Source of the DNA: Bacillota bacterium
GTDB taxonomy: Bacteria > Bacillota > Syntrophomonadia > Syntrophomonadales > DTU052
Length of the DNA stretch: 50,475 nucleotides
Reading direction: 5' to 3'
NCBI GenBank assembly: GCA_029781825.1
Contig: JAKOVY010000124.1
Span: 1 to 50,475, forward strand
Shown: positions 18,136 to 27,382 of the stretch, piece after piece
Layout: the number at the start of each line of letters is the position of its first letter
How positions within the stretch are numbered: the first letter of the stretch is position 1
The notes under the pieces: generated by a model
Databases searched by the model: none
What the model saw: the letters and a program-made list of their open reading frames with translations, nothing else
What the model was told of the DNA's origin: nothing
Program-made: the position numbers and the translations under genes

Positions 18136-18516
18136 TTATGGTGCCTCTTTCAGTACCGCCAGGCTTTCCGCCAGCAGTTGCAGTTGTTTATCAAGGGCTT
18201 CGATCTTCTGGTTCAGGTTTTCCTGGGTGGTGCCCGAGGTGGCCAGGGCTTGATCGGCGTTGCTCAGAGCCAGTTCAATCTCCTCTATGGCAGAGGCCAT
18301 GGAATCAAGCTGGTTTTGCATGGTCTGGATGTGAATTGCGTTGGCTTGTTGCACCGACTGGATGGAACGGTCTATGTATAGTTTGCCGACATAGTAACCC
18401 CCAATCACCAGAAGGAGCCAGGCGGCTAGGGCCGCCAAGACGGTAGAGCGCTGAACTGTTATCACCGGTGATTTCACGGGGGCGGTATCCTTTGTTGTCT
18501 GTTCGAGTCGTGGCAA
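18136..18516 (-). CDS. Single-pass membrane protein with coiled coil
   Basis: A 126-residue protein of unknown family. After a 22-residue polar N-terminus there is one membrane helix (residues 26-48: STVLAALAAWLLLVIGGYYVG), followed by a heptad-patterned segment to the C-terminus (residues 50-124) rich in Gln, Ile and Leu. The TTG at 18516 follows AAAGGTG. The stop abuts the start of the NAGPA-family gene, which also has a membrane anchor and coiled coil, suggesting that the two pair through these helices. I recognise no enzymatic motif. Confidence 0.7.
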   Translation of the reverse strand: MPRLEQTTKDTAPVKSPVITVQRSTVLAALAAWLLLVIGGYYVGKLYIDRSIQSVQQANAIHIQTMQNQLDSMASAIEEIELALSNADQALATSGTTQENLNQKIEALDKQLQLLAESLAVLKEAP

Positions 18517-18734
18517 AAAATCACACCTTTCCTGTTTATATATGTGGTTACAGCTAATACAAATCTTCGACAGGGGTATCTGCCGTTCCTCCCCTAAGTG
18601 AGTATGTAACCCTGCGGTAATAAAACAGTTGTTGTCACCGGCTGCGGGCTGAATTAAAATAGGATTAAATACATCTATATTATCAAAATATTTTTCCCTT
18701 AAGTGCTGTCAAATAGACCGGAGGTGATAAAACA

Positions 18735-19250
18735 ATGAAGTGGACTGTGGAAGCAGAAGAAGAACTTAAAAAGGTACCGGCCTTTGTGCTGCGCATGGCA
18801 AGAAGAGCGGTAGAGGAGCAGGTGCGCAAGAGCGGGAGAGATGAGGTTACAGTTGAGGATGTCCGGGCGGGCAGGGAACGTCACCTGTCATTTATTGAGA
18901 AACAGAAGCCGCCCGGGGAACGACCGACCAGAATTGCTGTGGTGCGGTGCGATATCGTGGCCGAGGTCTGCCCGGGGGTTGCATGTTTCCGGGCGTTCCA
19001 CGAAAGGCACTGCCATTTCTCAACCTATGGCAACAACACTGAGATAATCGGCTTTTTCACCTGTGGGGGCTGTCCGGGGAGAAGGGTATCGCGCCTGGTG
19101 GAAAAGCTGGTGGATCACGATCTGGATGTGGTGCACCTGTCGTCGTGCATGATGCTGGAAGGGGATTACCCCAAATGCCCTCACCGGACACAGATTAAAT
19201 CGAGCATCGAGGCTAAAGGCATCCGCGTGGTGGAGGGAACACATCACTAG
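18735..19250 (+). CDS. PCP_red and CGGC two-domain protein
   Basis: A 171-residue protein combining two small domains. Residues 1-50 (WTVEAEEELKKVPAFVLRMA, then VEDVRAGRER) match the proto-chlorophyllide reductase C-terminal-like domain (PCP_red), a small helical module often attached to metal or redox proteins. Residues 65-168 match the CGGC domain, with FFTCGGCPGRR and further cysteines in VRCDIVAEVCPGVACF, HERHCHF, SSCMM and YPKCPHR, which probably bind metal or a cluster. The ATG follows GGAGGTG. It stands alone, upstream of cadC-cadA. Function unknown; domain calls rest on motif recognition. Confidence 0.75.
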   Translation: MKWTVEAEEELKKVPAFVLRMARRAVEEQVRKSGRDEVTVEDVRAGRERHLSFIEKQKPPGERPTRIAVVRCDIVAEVCPGVACFRAFHERHCHFSTYGNNTEIIGFFTCGGCPGRRVSRLVEKLVDHDLDVVHLSSCMMLEGDYPKCPHRTQIKSSIEAKGIRVVEGTHH

Positions 19251-19573
19251 GCCCCAATTGGAACGTGGAATCATCAGGATAGTAGGGAACACATCAATGA
19301 GTTCGATTGAAACGGGGAATCATCTGACCGGCTTGGAAAGTGTTTGATCTGAACCGTTTACAAAAACCCGGTATCGCAGGCTCCGTGCACACACGGTCCA
19401 GGAAGCCAAATGACCTGCGTTTCCGGGAAAATAATTCTGGACGAAAATAAGGGGTGTACTATAAAATTATATCTGAACAAATGATCAAATGTTTTATTTA
19501 ATGAGTACCATAAGCGGATTCGGGTTTTCATGGTGAAGCCGAGTTCGTTTGCACTCGTAATGGAGGAATGACA
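19251..19573. promoter_or_regulatory. cad promoter region with candidate CadC operator
   Basis: This 320-base gap holds no gene. Near its end TATAAA (19460-19465) may be the -10 element of the cad promoter. Just after it, TGAACA (19474-19479) faces TGTTTTA (19490-19496), an imperfect dyad with an AAATGATCAA centre, resembling the TGAACA-type operators of the ArsR/SmtB family. A repressor bound here would block cadC-cadA transcription until metal is present. Confidence 0.5.
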
Positions 19574-19930
19574 GTGAGTGAGGAGTTTATCAGGTGCGAG
19601 GTCAATTGCGTTCATGAGGATGCGGTCAGGGAAGTACGACGGGTGATGCTGGGTGAGGATGTGGCGGCATCGCTGGCGGAACTGTTCAAAGCCCTGGGGG
19701 ATCCAACCAGGGTAAAGATCTTGTTTGCGCTGCTTACCCGGGAACTGTGCGTCTGTGACCTGGCGGCCGTAGTCGGAATGTCCGAGTCGGCAGTCTCCCA
19801 CCAATTGCGCCTCCTGCGTGCGCAGAAACTGGTCAAATTCCGCCGCGAGGGCAAGAACGTCTATTATTCTCTGGACGACAGCCATATTGAAGAGTTGTTT
19901 GCAAGGGGATTGGAGCATGTTACCGAATAG
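19574..19930 (+). CDS. cadC: ArsR/SmtB-family metal sensor
   Basis: A 118-residue winged-helix repressor of the ArsR/SmtB family that leaves DNA on binding Cd, Pb or Zn. The alpha3 metal site is visible as ELCVCDL (Cys-x-Cys), and the N-terminal arm carries RCEVNCVHED, giving the additional cysteines of CadC-type sensors. The recognition helix is MSESAVSHQLRLLRAQKLV. The GTG at 19574 is preferred over the ATG at 19568 because GGAGG (19562-19566) then has 7 bases of spacing. It lies 23 bases upstream of the cadA-like ATPase it is expected to control. Confidence 0.88.
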   Translation: MSEEFIRCEVNCVHEDAVREVRRVMLGEDVAASLAELFKALGDPTRVKILFALLTRELCVCDLAAVVGMSESAVSHQLRLLRAQKLVKFRREGKNVYYSLDDSHIEELFARGLEHVTE

Positions 19931-19953
19931 ATTGACAGGAAGAGGGATGGGAT

Positions 19954-22272
19954 ATGGCCGAGGCAGCAGTAAAAGAGGTATCAAAGCAGTCAGCCAAAAT
20001 ATCAGTCTTCGGCATGGACTGCCCGGACTGTGCCGCTAAAGTGGAAAAGGCGGTTCGGCGCATGCCGGGGGTTATTTCCGCGACCGTAGCCTTTCCTGCG
20101 GGTAGGCTCAGTGTGGAGTACAACCCCGAACGGATCGCCGTTCATGATGTGGTGGCGAAGGTAAAGGAACTGGGCTACCAGGCCGGTGATTATCAAGAGG
20201 AAAAAAGGGGATTGACGACCACAGAATTTAGTATGGCCGGTATGGACTGTGCGGAATGTGCAGCCTGTCTGGAGGCACAGCTTCCTCCATTGGCGGGAGT
20301 GGAAACGGCTCCCGTATGCTGCGGAAGCGGAATTCAGGAGAGGAATGTACGAGAAGAACCGGCATCTTTCTGGGAAACCAATCAATATGTCAGGCCCACG
20401 ATGATTTCATTTACCATGCTGGTTCTGGGCTTTCTGGCGCGATATGGCCTGGGATTACCGGAAACAGTCGTTAACGGGCTGTTTTTGGCCGGGGTTTTGA
20501 TGGGGGGCTACCTGATGGCCAAAAACGGCCTGTCGGTGCTCATCAACACCCGGGAATTTGATATGAACATGCTAATGACCATTGCAGTCATTGGCGCTTC
20601 GATTATCGGCGAATTCGAAGAAGCGGCAGTAGTGGTTTTTCTTTTCTCACTGGGCAATGCCCTGCAGGGATATACCTTGGATAAAACCAGGAATTCCATC
20701 AGGGAATTAATGGAAATCACGCCGGCTCAGGCTCTGGTTCGACGCGGAAACGAAGAAGTCATGCTTCCGGTGGAGGAGATTCTTGTCGGTGATGTTATCA
20801 TTGTCAGGCCGGGAGAAAGGATTGCCATGGATGGCCGGGTGTCTGCGGGTTATTCCACCGTAAACCAGGCTCCTATCACCGGCGAATCCATCCCGGTGGA
20901 GAAAAAACCGGGAGATGCGGTTTTTGCAGGGACTATCAACGGACACGGTTCCCTGGAGATTGAGGTGACCCGCAAGGCCAGGGACAACACCATATCCCGG
21001 ATAATCCACATGGTGGAGGAGGCTCAAGCGCAGCGGGCGCCATCACAGCATTTTATCGACAGGTTTGCCAAACACTATACCCCGGTGGTTATATTGGCTG
21101 CGGCTCTGGTGGCGACGGTGCCGCCCCTGGCTCTGGGACAGCCTTTCGTCAAGTGGTTTTATCAGGCCATGGCCCTTTTGCTGGTGGCGTGTCCCTGCGC
21201 CTTGGTGCTGTCAACACCGGTTTCCATTGTATCGGCTATTGGCAGCGCAGCCAGGAACGGGGTCCTGTTTAAAGGGGGCGTACACCTGGAAGAAGCCGGT
21301 TCTCTGGCCGTGGTGGCTTTTGATAAGACCGGCACCCTGACCGAGGGCAAGCCCAGGGTGACGGACATTATTCCCCGGGGCGATCATTCCGAACAGGAAG
21401 TGTTGGCATTGGCGGCGGCGATCGAGAAACGTTCGGAACACCCTCTGGGGGTGGCGATTGTCGAGTATGCCCGGGAACAAGGGGTTGACGTTCCCGCGGC
21501 ATCGGATTTCGAAGCGGTGCCGGGAAAAGGGGTTCGGGCCATTATCGGGGAAAAGCAATACCGGATTGGCAGTCCCCGGTTCTATATGGAACAAGCCGTA
21601 GATATTGCGCAGGTGGAGGAGGACCTGGGGCGGCTGCAGGGCGAAGGCAAGACGGTAATGCTGCTGGGAGACGACAAGAGCATTCTGGGTGTAATAGCAT
21701 TGGCCGACGTGCTGCGCGACAATTCCCGGGAGTCGGTTAAAAGCTTGAAAGAATCCGGAATTCGGCGTGTGGTTATGCTGACCGGTGACAATGAAAACAC
21801 GGCCCGGACCATAGCCTCACAAGCGGGGATGGATGATTTCCGCGCCGAGTTATTGCCGGAAGACAAGGTGGCTGTGGTCAAGGAACTGCTCGCTGAATAC
21901 GGGAAGGTAGCCATGGTGGGTGACGGGATTAATGATGCTCCGGCGATGGCATTATCCACCGTGGGCATAGCCATGGGAACCGCGGGAACCGACACCGCTC
22001 TGGAAACCGCGGATATTGCCCTGATGGCCGATGACTTATCCAAGCTCTCCTTTGCCGTCAGATTGAGCCGGAAAACCATTGGTATTATCAAACAGAACAT
22101 CGTTCTGGCCTTGTTGATAAAAGGGATCATTTTCCTGATGGTCATTCCCGGATGGCTGACTCTGTGGCTGGCAGTGATTGCGGATACGGGCAGCTCGCTC
22201 CTGGTTACGCTGAACGGGATGAGACTACTGAGAGAGAAAAGCGAAACCCGGCCGGCCGCGGTCACCGGGTAA
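19954..22272 (+). CDS. cadA: Cd/Zn/Pb-exporting P1B-type ATPase
   Basis: A 772-residue heavy-metal P-type ATPase. An HMA domain begins the protein (GMDCPDC, residues 20-26). A second CxxC (GMDCAEC, residues 96-102) is followed by only about 45 residues before the first membrane span, so the second HMA domain is shortened. Then come the TGES actuator motif, the ion-site CPC (residues 413-415), phosphorylation Asp457 in DKTGTLT, the SEHPLG nucleotide motif and GDGINDAPA near residue 656. The CPC and upstream CadC favour Cd2+/Zn2+/Pb2+ export across the cytoplasmic membrane. Confidence 0.93.
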   Translation: MAEAAVKEVSKQSAKISVFGMDCPDCAAKVEKAVRRMPGVISATVAFPAGRLSVEYNPERIAVHDVVAKVKELGYQAGDYQEEKRGLTTTEFSMAGMDCAECAACLEAQLPPLAGVETAPVCCGSGIQERNVREEPASFWETNQYVRPTMISFTMLVLGFLARYGLGLPETVVNGLFLAGVLMGGYLMAKNGLSVLINTREFDMNMLMTIAVIGASIIGEFEEAAVVVFLFSLGNALQGYTLDKTRNSIRELMEITPAQALVRRGNEEVMLPVEEILVGDVIIVRPGERIAMDGRVSAGYSTVNQAPITGESIPVEKKPGDAVFAGTINGHGSLEIEVTRKARDNTISRIIHMVEEAQAQRAPSQHFIDRFAKHYTPVVILAAALVATVPPLALGQPFVKWFYQAMALLLVACPCALVLSTPVSIVSAIGSAARNGVLFKGGVHLEEAGSLAVVAFDKTGTLTEGKPRVTDIIPRGDHSEQEVLALAAAIEKRSEHPLGVAIVEYAREQGVDVPAASDFEAVPGKGVRAIIGEKQYRIGSPRFYMEQAVDIAQVEEDLGRLQGEGKTVMLLGDDKSILGVIALADVLRDNSRESVKSLKESGIRRVVMLTGDNENTARTIASQAGMDDFRAELLPEDKVAVVKELLAEYGKVAMVGDGINDAPAMALSTVGIAMGTAGTDTALETADIALMADDLSKLSFAVRLSRKTIGIIKQNIVLALLIKGIIFLMVIPGWLTLWLAVIADTGSSLLVTLNGMRLLREKSETRPAAVTG

Positions 22273-22436
22273 ACAAGGAACCGATAAATATGCTTTGCAG
22301 TTTAATAGCTGTTAACGTAGAATTATAGAGTGTTGATTGGGGTGGGGACTGTCGTCACAGCCGTATTGCAGCAGTTTAGTTGTTTCCCCCCAAATTCCTG
22401 GTTTTGCATGACCACTAATACTTTAGGGGGGAGAGT

Positions 22437-23288
22437 ATGGCCGTCAAGCTGGTCACAGATAGCACATCTTACATCGATCAAGCCACCAGGGACGAACTGG
22501 ATATAAAGGTTGTTAATCTGAGCGTTCATTTTCCGGAGGTCTCTTATGATGAGACCGAAATCGAGTATGAGGGGTTTTACAAGAAGATAGAACAGGACAA
22601 TGTGATTCCTACCTCATCACAGCCAACCATAGGCCAGATCTGTGAAGTCTTCAGGAAGATTGTTGCCGCCGGGGATGAGGTCCTGGGCATATTTATTTCC
22701 GCCCAGATGAGCGGCACCTATGAATCGGCATTGACCGCCAGGGACATCATCCGGGAGGAGTACCCCGATTCGCGGATCGAGGTCATGGATTCGAAAACCA
22801 ACTGCATGGCCCTGGGGCTGCAGGTGATTGAAGCGGCCTGGGCGGCGCTGGCGGGCAAGACCATGGAAGAAGTGATGGCGATTGCCAACCATGTCCGCAA
22901 TAGAGTGCGTTTCTATTTTGTGCCGGCCACCCTGGATTACCTGATAAAAGGGGGCAGGATCGGAGGAGCGGCTGCCCTTATCGGTTCGGTGCTGCAAATC
23001 AGACCGATTCTTTACGTAAACAACGGGGTTACCGATGTTTTTGCCAAGGTCAGAGGCACCCGCAAGGCGGTCGAGAAAATCTTCGCCCAATTACATAATG
23101 ACGTAAAGACCTATGGTCTGAAACACCTGCTGGTTCATCACATAAACGATGAGGAACACGGCCGGGATATTGCCGCCAGGCTCGCCAGTTTGTATAACCG
23201 GGAGGTGCCCCTGCTTTCCATCGGCCCGGTGATCGGAGCCCATGTCGGTCCCGGCGCGGTGGGAGTGGTTTACTGCACTGAACAGTAA
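22437..23288 (+). CDS. DegV family fatty-acid-binding protein
   Basis: A 283-residue DegV-family protein, typical length. The N-terminal LVTDSTSYID loop, TSQPTIGQ and the ISAQMSGTYESA segment line the fatty-acid pocket; LIKGGRIGGAAALIG marks the C-terminal domain. In Firmicutes such proteins (FakB) present fatty acids to the kinase FakA for phosphorylation and use in lipid synthesis. No fakA is seen here. The ATG follows GGGGGGAGAG. It is on the same strand as cadA but 164 bases away. Confidence 0.9.
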   Translation: MAVKLVTDSTSYIDQATRDELDIKVVNLSVHFPEVSYDETEIEYEGFYKKIEQDNVIPTSSQPTIGQICEVFRKIVAAGDEVLGIFISAQMSGTYESALTARDIIREEYPDSRIEVMDSKTNCMALGLQVIEAAWAALAGKTMEEVMAIANHVRNRVRFYFVPATLDYLIKGGRIGGAAALIGSVLQIRPILYVNNGVTDVFAKVRGTRKAVEKIFAQLHNDVKTYGLKHLLVHHINDEEHGRDIAARLASLYNREVPLLSIGPVIGAHVGPGAVGVVYCTEQ

Positions 23289-23449
23289 AATCGGGCGCAT
23301 TTTAAAACCTTAACCTGTCTTACATAATCAATAACGGCTACGACCTGCCGGATAAAACCGAGTAAAAATAAATGGAAAAGTATTTTAGAAACAGAATATT
23401 TGCTATAGAATATTTGCAATGGAAGTGCTCCCAAAGGAGGTTTAGCGTC

Positions 23450-24532
23450 TTGGACGTTTATAAAAAATTGCAGGAGAGGCTGGACACCCATCCGGCAGGT
23501 GCGCCGGCAGCGGAGTCATTTGATAAAATTCTGCGGATTCTTTTTTCACCGGAAGAAGCGGAGGTAGCCGTGAATCTGAATTTTACCCTGCAACCGGTGA
23601 GCAAGATCAGTCAGAAGACCGGCATTGATGTCGACACCCTTGCGGCCATGCTGGAGGGAATGGCGGACCGCGGGGTGATTTTTGCCAAGAAAAAACCGGG
23701 CTCCGAGAACCGGTACTGCCTGCTGCCGACTATCCCCGGGCTGTTCGAGTTTCCATTTATGCGTCCGGAACACACCCCTCACATCAAGGAACTGGGTGAA
23801 CTCTGGGAGGAGTACCATCGAGAGGGTTTGGGCAACTCTTTTGCCGGTTCTCCCACTCCGATGATGCGTGTGGTTCCGGTGGAGGAGACCATCACCATGA
23901 CTTCCGAGGTCGTGCCTTATGAAATTGTCTCCGATATGATCTCACGGGCGGAGTATATTTCTCTCACCAACTGCGCCTGCCGGGTCAGCAGAGGTGCCTG
24001 TGACAAACCGCTTGAGGTTTGTTTCTCCTTCGACGATATGGCCCGCTTCCTGGTGGAACGGGACCGGGCCCGATTTATTGACAAGGAAGAAGCCTTGAAA
24101 ATCCTGAGATATGCGGCCGAGGAGGGGTTGGTGCATACCATCAACAACTCCAGTGACAAGCTGACCGTAATCTGCAACTGCTGCGGCTGCTGCTGTACCC
24201 TGCTGCGGGGGATCACCGAGCTTAACAACCCCAATTCCATATCCACCTCCGGCTATGTGATCAGCTACACCCCGGATGAGTGCATAGGCTGCCACCTGTG
24301 CGTAGAGCGCTGTCCGATGGCAGCGTTGGAGGAGAATGAGGACAAGGTGCAGTTATATGAAGAACGCTGCATCGGCTGCGGCCTGTGTGCCTTTACCTGC
24401 CCGACGGAGTCGCTGATCCTGGAGAGACGCGCCGACATTCCGGAGGTTGTGGCGACGGGCAGGGAGCTTTTCAACCGGGTGTTGAAAGAAAAGGGCAAGC
24501 TGGAGGCGTTCATTCGTTTGAATCAGGAATAA
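23450..24532 (+). CDS. Iron-sulfur protein with ferredoxin domain
   Basis: About 360 residues. An N-terminal helical/winged-helix-like region (residues 1-90: VSKISQKTGIDVDTLAAML) is followed by a middle cysteine-rich part (CACRVSRGACDKPLEVC and a CNCCGCCC cluster) and a C-terminal two-cluster ferredoxin (CIGCHLCVERCP, CIGCGLCAFTCP). It probably binds two [4Fe-4S] clusters and perhaps a further cluster in the middle region, serving as an electron carrier or redox sensor. The TTG at 23450 is chosen because AAAGGAGG (23433-23440) lies 9 bases upstream; the frame is open further. hypA follows 112 bases later. Role not known. Confidence 0.82.
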   Translation: MDVYKKLQERLDTHPAGAPAAESFDKILRILFSPEEAEVAVNLNFTLQPVSKISQKTGIDVDTLAAMLEGMADRGVIFAKKKPGSENRYCLLPTIPGLFEFPFMRPEHTPHIKELGELWEEYHREGLGNSFAGSPTPMMRVVPVEETITMTSEVVPYEIVSDMISRAEYISLTNCACRVSRGACDKPLEVCFSFDDMARFLVERDRARFIDKEEALKILRYAAEEGLVHTINNSSDKLTVICNCCGCCCTLLRGITELNNPNSISTSGYVISYTPDECIGCHLCVERCPMAALEENEDKVQLYEERCIGCGLCAFTCPTESLILERRADIPEVVATGRELFNRVLKEKGKLEAFIRLNQE

Positions 24533-24644
24533 GCAGCTGGAGCAACGGCTCTTTGAACTTGGGCATCAGCCTGCCCGACGGTCAGCATCCGGAGAGAAGA
24601 TCCAGGGTACAAGGATACCATGAGGTGAAAGAGCGAGAGCAACC

Positions 24645-24995
24645 ATGCATGAACTGGCGGTTACCGAAGGGATGCTGAAGGTGGTTCTGCGCCATGCGGA
24701 ACGGAATCAAGCCCGAAAAGTGGTGGGTATAACCCTGCAGATAGGCGAGATGAGCGATATTGTTGACGAGTGGCTGCGGCGTTACTTCGATTACCTCAGC
24801 CGCGGTACCATAGCCGAGGGGGCGGAAATCACGATAAGACGTACCCCGGCAGTATTCCGCTGTGAGGATTGCGGAGAAGAATATGTAGTCAACATTAAAG
24901 CCGGAAACGGCTTTTCCTGCCCGGAATGCGGGACCAACAAGGTGGAAATGGTTTCAGGACGCGAATTCCTGGTGCAGGAACTGAAGGTCATATAG
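24645..24995 (+). CDS. hypA: Hydrogenase nickel insertion protein HypA
   Basis: A 116-residue nickel metallochaperone. The N-terminal MHEL carries the Ni-binding His2, and the zinc site consists of two CxxC pairs (CEDCG near residue 74, CPECG near 91). HypA works with HypB to load nickel into [NiFe]-hydrogenases (or, in some bacteria, urease). hypB follows immediately. No hydrogenase structural gene or hypCDEF is present in this window, so the client is elsewhere. Confidence 0.93.
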   Translation: MHELAVTEGMLKVVLRHAERNQARKVVGITLQIGEMSDIVDEWLRRYFDYLSRGTIAEGAEITIRRTPAVFRCEDCGEEYVVNIKAGNGFSCPECGTNKVEMVSGREFLVQELKVI

Positions 24996-25721
24996 ATGGT
25001 TAAGATTGATCCTTATAAATTAGCCAGCGGATGTGAAGGTGATTCGGTGAAGGAGATTCGTTTAATCGACATCAGGGAAGAGATCCTGTCCGACAATCAG
25101 AACCTGGCCGATGAAATCAGAAAAAAACTCCGGCAAAACGGGGTGTTTATGCTCAACCTCATGTCTTCTCCCGGTTCCGGGAAAACGAGCCTGATTGTCG
25201 AGACTATAAGGCGCCTGAAGGACGAATTCCGGATCGGGGTTATAGAGGGCGATATTGACTCCCTGGTTGATTCGGAGAAGATCGCAAGGGAGGGAATACC
25301 GGCGGTACAACTCCGCACCGGCGGTGCCTGCCATCTCGATGCGCCCATGATCGAATCGGCTCTGGCTGCCATGGACCTCGGAGCGTTTGACTTCCTCATC
25401 ATCGAAAACGTAGGAAACCTGGTATGTCCGGCCGAGTTTGACACCGGGGCTGCGAGGAAGGCCATGATATTGAGTGTGCCTGAAGGCGATGACAAAGTTC
25501 TTAAGTATCCCCTCATGTTCTCGGTCTGTGACGCCTTGGTAATCAACAAGATCGATTACCTGGGGCTTTCCGATTTTAACCTCGATCTCCTCAAGGAAAG
25601 AGTGCAGATGCTGAACCGTAAGATTAGCATTTTTACCGTCTCGTGTCGTACCGGGGAAGGCATTGATGAGTGGTGCGATTGGCTGAGAAGGGAAATTGCC
25701 GCCTACAAAAACCGGTGTTAG
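24996..25721 (+). CDS. hypB: Hydrogenase nickel incorporation GTPase HypB
   Basis: A 241-residue SIMIBI-class GTPase delivering nickel with HypA. The P-loop is NLMSSPGSGKTSL, the metal site at the dimer interface contains the GGACHLDAPMI Cys-His pair, and ENVGNLVCP and NKIDYL (guanine specificity) are present. There is no His-rich N-terminal stretch, so it is a non-storage form. The ATG at 24996 touches the hypA stop; a GTG at 25047 would remove the unusual first 17 residues and is an alternative start. Confidence 0.92.
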   Translation: MVKIDPYKLASGCEGDSVKEIRLIDIREEILSDNQNLADEIRKKLRQNGVFMLNLMSSPGSGKTSLIVETIRRLKDEFRIGVIEGDIDSLVDSEKIAREGIPAVQLRTGGACHLDAPMIESALAAMDLGAFDFLIIENVGNLVCPAEFDTGAARKAMILSVPEGDDKVLKYPLMFSVCDALVINKIDYLGLSDFNLDLLKERVQMLNRKISIFTVSCRTGEGIDEWCDWLRREIAAYKNRC

Positions 25722-25855
25722 TCAACCCGGGAGAGGGCACGCCGGGGTTATTCCCGCATCGATGCATGAAACATGTCTGACACCGCCATAGTCCAATTGC
25801 CAGGCACTGGCTTCTCTGCCGAAAAATCAAAGGTTGGGGGCGGCAGGTAATGGTA

Positions 25856-27100
25856 TCATTTCCGACGCATCCGTCTTTTCCGACGTCTGAGGTTTATGAT
25901 TCTTATGAGATAGAGGATGCAGAAAAGTACTACGAATGCAACTAAAAGAAAAACGGCTGCTTTAAGAGCAAAAGACAAAAACCGTTCCCACAGGGGCGGT
26001 TTTTCCGCTACCGAAGTGCCTGCAACCAGTTCGACCGTGCCTGCTTCTTCCTCACCCACATGGATCCTGCAGATGCCCACAACCTGTCCTTCCCTGACCG
26101 GAGCGGTTATCTTGTCGTCGATCTCCACCGTATAAGAGGTCTGCGCTTTCTCAGCGTCGGTAACCGCCACCTTTAAGTCGGTTTTGGGGAAGGCGGCAAC
26201 CGTTTCCTCCTGACCGTTTAAGACCGGTACCTCGACCGACAACTGATTCGCTTCTTTTAAGGTAAGCAGGTGGTAATTGGTAAAGCCGTAGTCGAACAGG
26301 GCCTGCAGGTCGGGATAAACATTGGGTGAATTCAGAGAAATGGCAATCAGCATTAAGGGCCCTTTTTGCGCCGCACCGACCACGCAGTTACCAGCCTGTT
26401 TGGTATATCCGGTTTTAATTCCTACGGCCCCGTCATACCGCCACAGGAGGCGGTTTTTATTGATCAGCAGACGCTGGTAATCATTATTCGCCCATGGGAT
26501 TTTATAGGTTTTGGTAGCCACTATGCGGGAGAAGACCTCGTAGGTCATAGCTTCCCTGCTGAGCAGTGCCAGGTCATAAGCAGTGGTATAGTGTCCAGTC
26601 TCTTCCAGCCCGTGCGGGTTGCAGAAGTGGGTATTGTTCATGCCCAACTCCCGGGCGCGGCGGTTCATCAATTCCACAAAGGCCTCCACACTGCCGGCCA
26701 CACCCTCCGCCAGAGCCACCGCCGCATCGTTGGCGGAGTTGAGCATCAAGGCATAGAGAAGATGATTTACCGCAATTTTTTCACCCTCTTCCAGCCAGAC
26801 GGAGCTCTCCGGGGTGGAAGCCGCATTCTTGCTTATTTCAACCACCCGGTTCAGGTTGCCGTTTTCTACTACCAGCAGCGCGGTCATGATCTTGGTGATA
26901 CTGGCCGGTGACATCCGCTGGTGGGCATTGTTTTCATACAAAACCCGACCCGAGTGTGCATCCATCAATATAACCGCTTTCCCCTGAGTTGCAGGCGGGG
27001 TTGGTTTCTCCGCGGGCGCAGCGGCCGCCGACGCAATGGATATGAAAACATTGCCAAGTATAAGCAGGATGCATAACAATCGACAAGTTCGCTGGTGCAT
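25856..27100 (-). CDS. D-alanyl-D-alanine carboxypeptidase (PBP5 family)
   Basis: A 414-residue DD-carboxypeptidase that trims the terminal D-Ala of peptidoglycan stem peptides. A signal peptide (residues 1-28) precedes the S11 peptidase domain: SITK (Ser67-Lys70), SAN (Ser122-Asn124) and KTG in VGIKTGYTKQAGNC. A C-terminal beta domain follows, then a single membrane helix (about 375-400) and a very basic tail (RRRKRRMRRK). Enzymes of this class include DacA and sporulation-linked DacF; I cannot choose between them. Promoter candidate at 27145-27174. AGGAG lies 8 bases before the ATG. Confidence 0.92.
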   Translation of the reverse strand: MHQRTCRLLCILLILGNVFISIASAAAAPAEKPTPPATQGKAVILMDAHSGRVLYENNAHQRMSPASITKIMTALLVVENGNLNRVVEISKNAASTPESSVWLEEGEKIAVNHLLYALMLNSANDAAVALAEGVAGSVEAFVELMNRRARELGMNNTHFCNPHGLEETGHYTTAYDLALLSREAMTYEVFSRIVATKTYKIPWANNDYQRLLINKNRLLWRYDGAVGIKTGYTKQAGNCVVGAAQKGPLMLIAISLNSPNVYPDLQALFDYGFTNYHLLTLKEANQLSVEVPVLNGQEETVAAFPKTDLKVAVTDAEKAQTSYTVEIDDKITAPVREGQVVGICRIHVGEEEAGTVELVAGTSVAEKPPLWERFLSFALKAAVFLLVAFVVLFCILYLIRIINLRRRKRRMRRK

Positions 27101-27144
27101 CTGGTAGCTCCTGAGAAAATGTGGTTCTTGGTCGTACCTTACAT

Positions 27145-27174
27145 ATCATACTAATTCTTTCAGCCCATGAACAA
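27145..27174 (-). promoter_or_regulatory. Candidate sigma-A promoter of the carboxypeptidase
   Basis: On the minus strand TTGTTC (27174-27169) and TATGAT (27150-27145) are separated by 18 bases, about 45 bases before the carboxypeptidase start. Both hexamers are near the vegetative consensus. Confidence 0.45.
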
Positions 27175-27382
27175 CCTATAATAAAGTGCGGAAGGGAGCA
27201 GATACCTACGAAGGGCTTCATTCCAAAGAAAAACCTTCCAGTTTTCAAACCGTTCAAATTAAGTTCAGGTCTTCGGCACATCTTGCCTCCAAATCCTTCA
27301 TTAATTGCGTTCAAAGTTATATTCAGTTCTTCGTCACTACCGGACCTGCTCCTTGCATCCGTAACTGTTTGAGTCTGCCTTC

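Noticed and set aside
25724-25750. GC-rich dyad after hypB as a terminator
   Set aside because: The stem is interrupted and no T-run follows.
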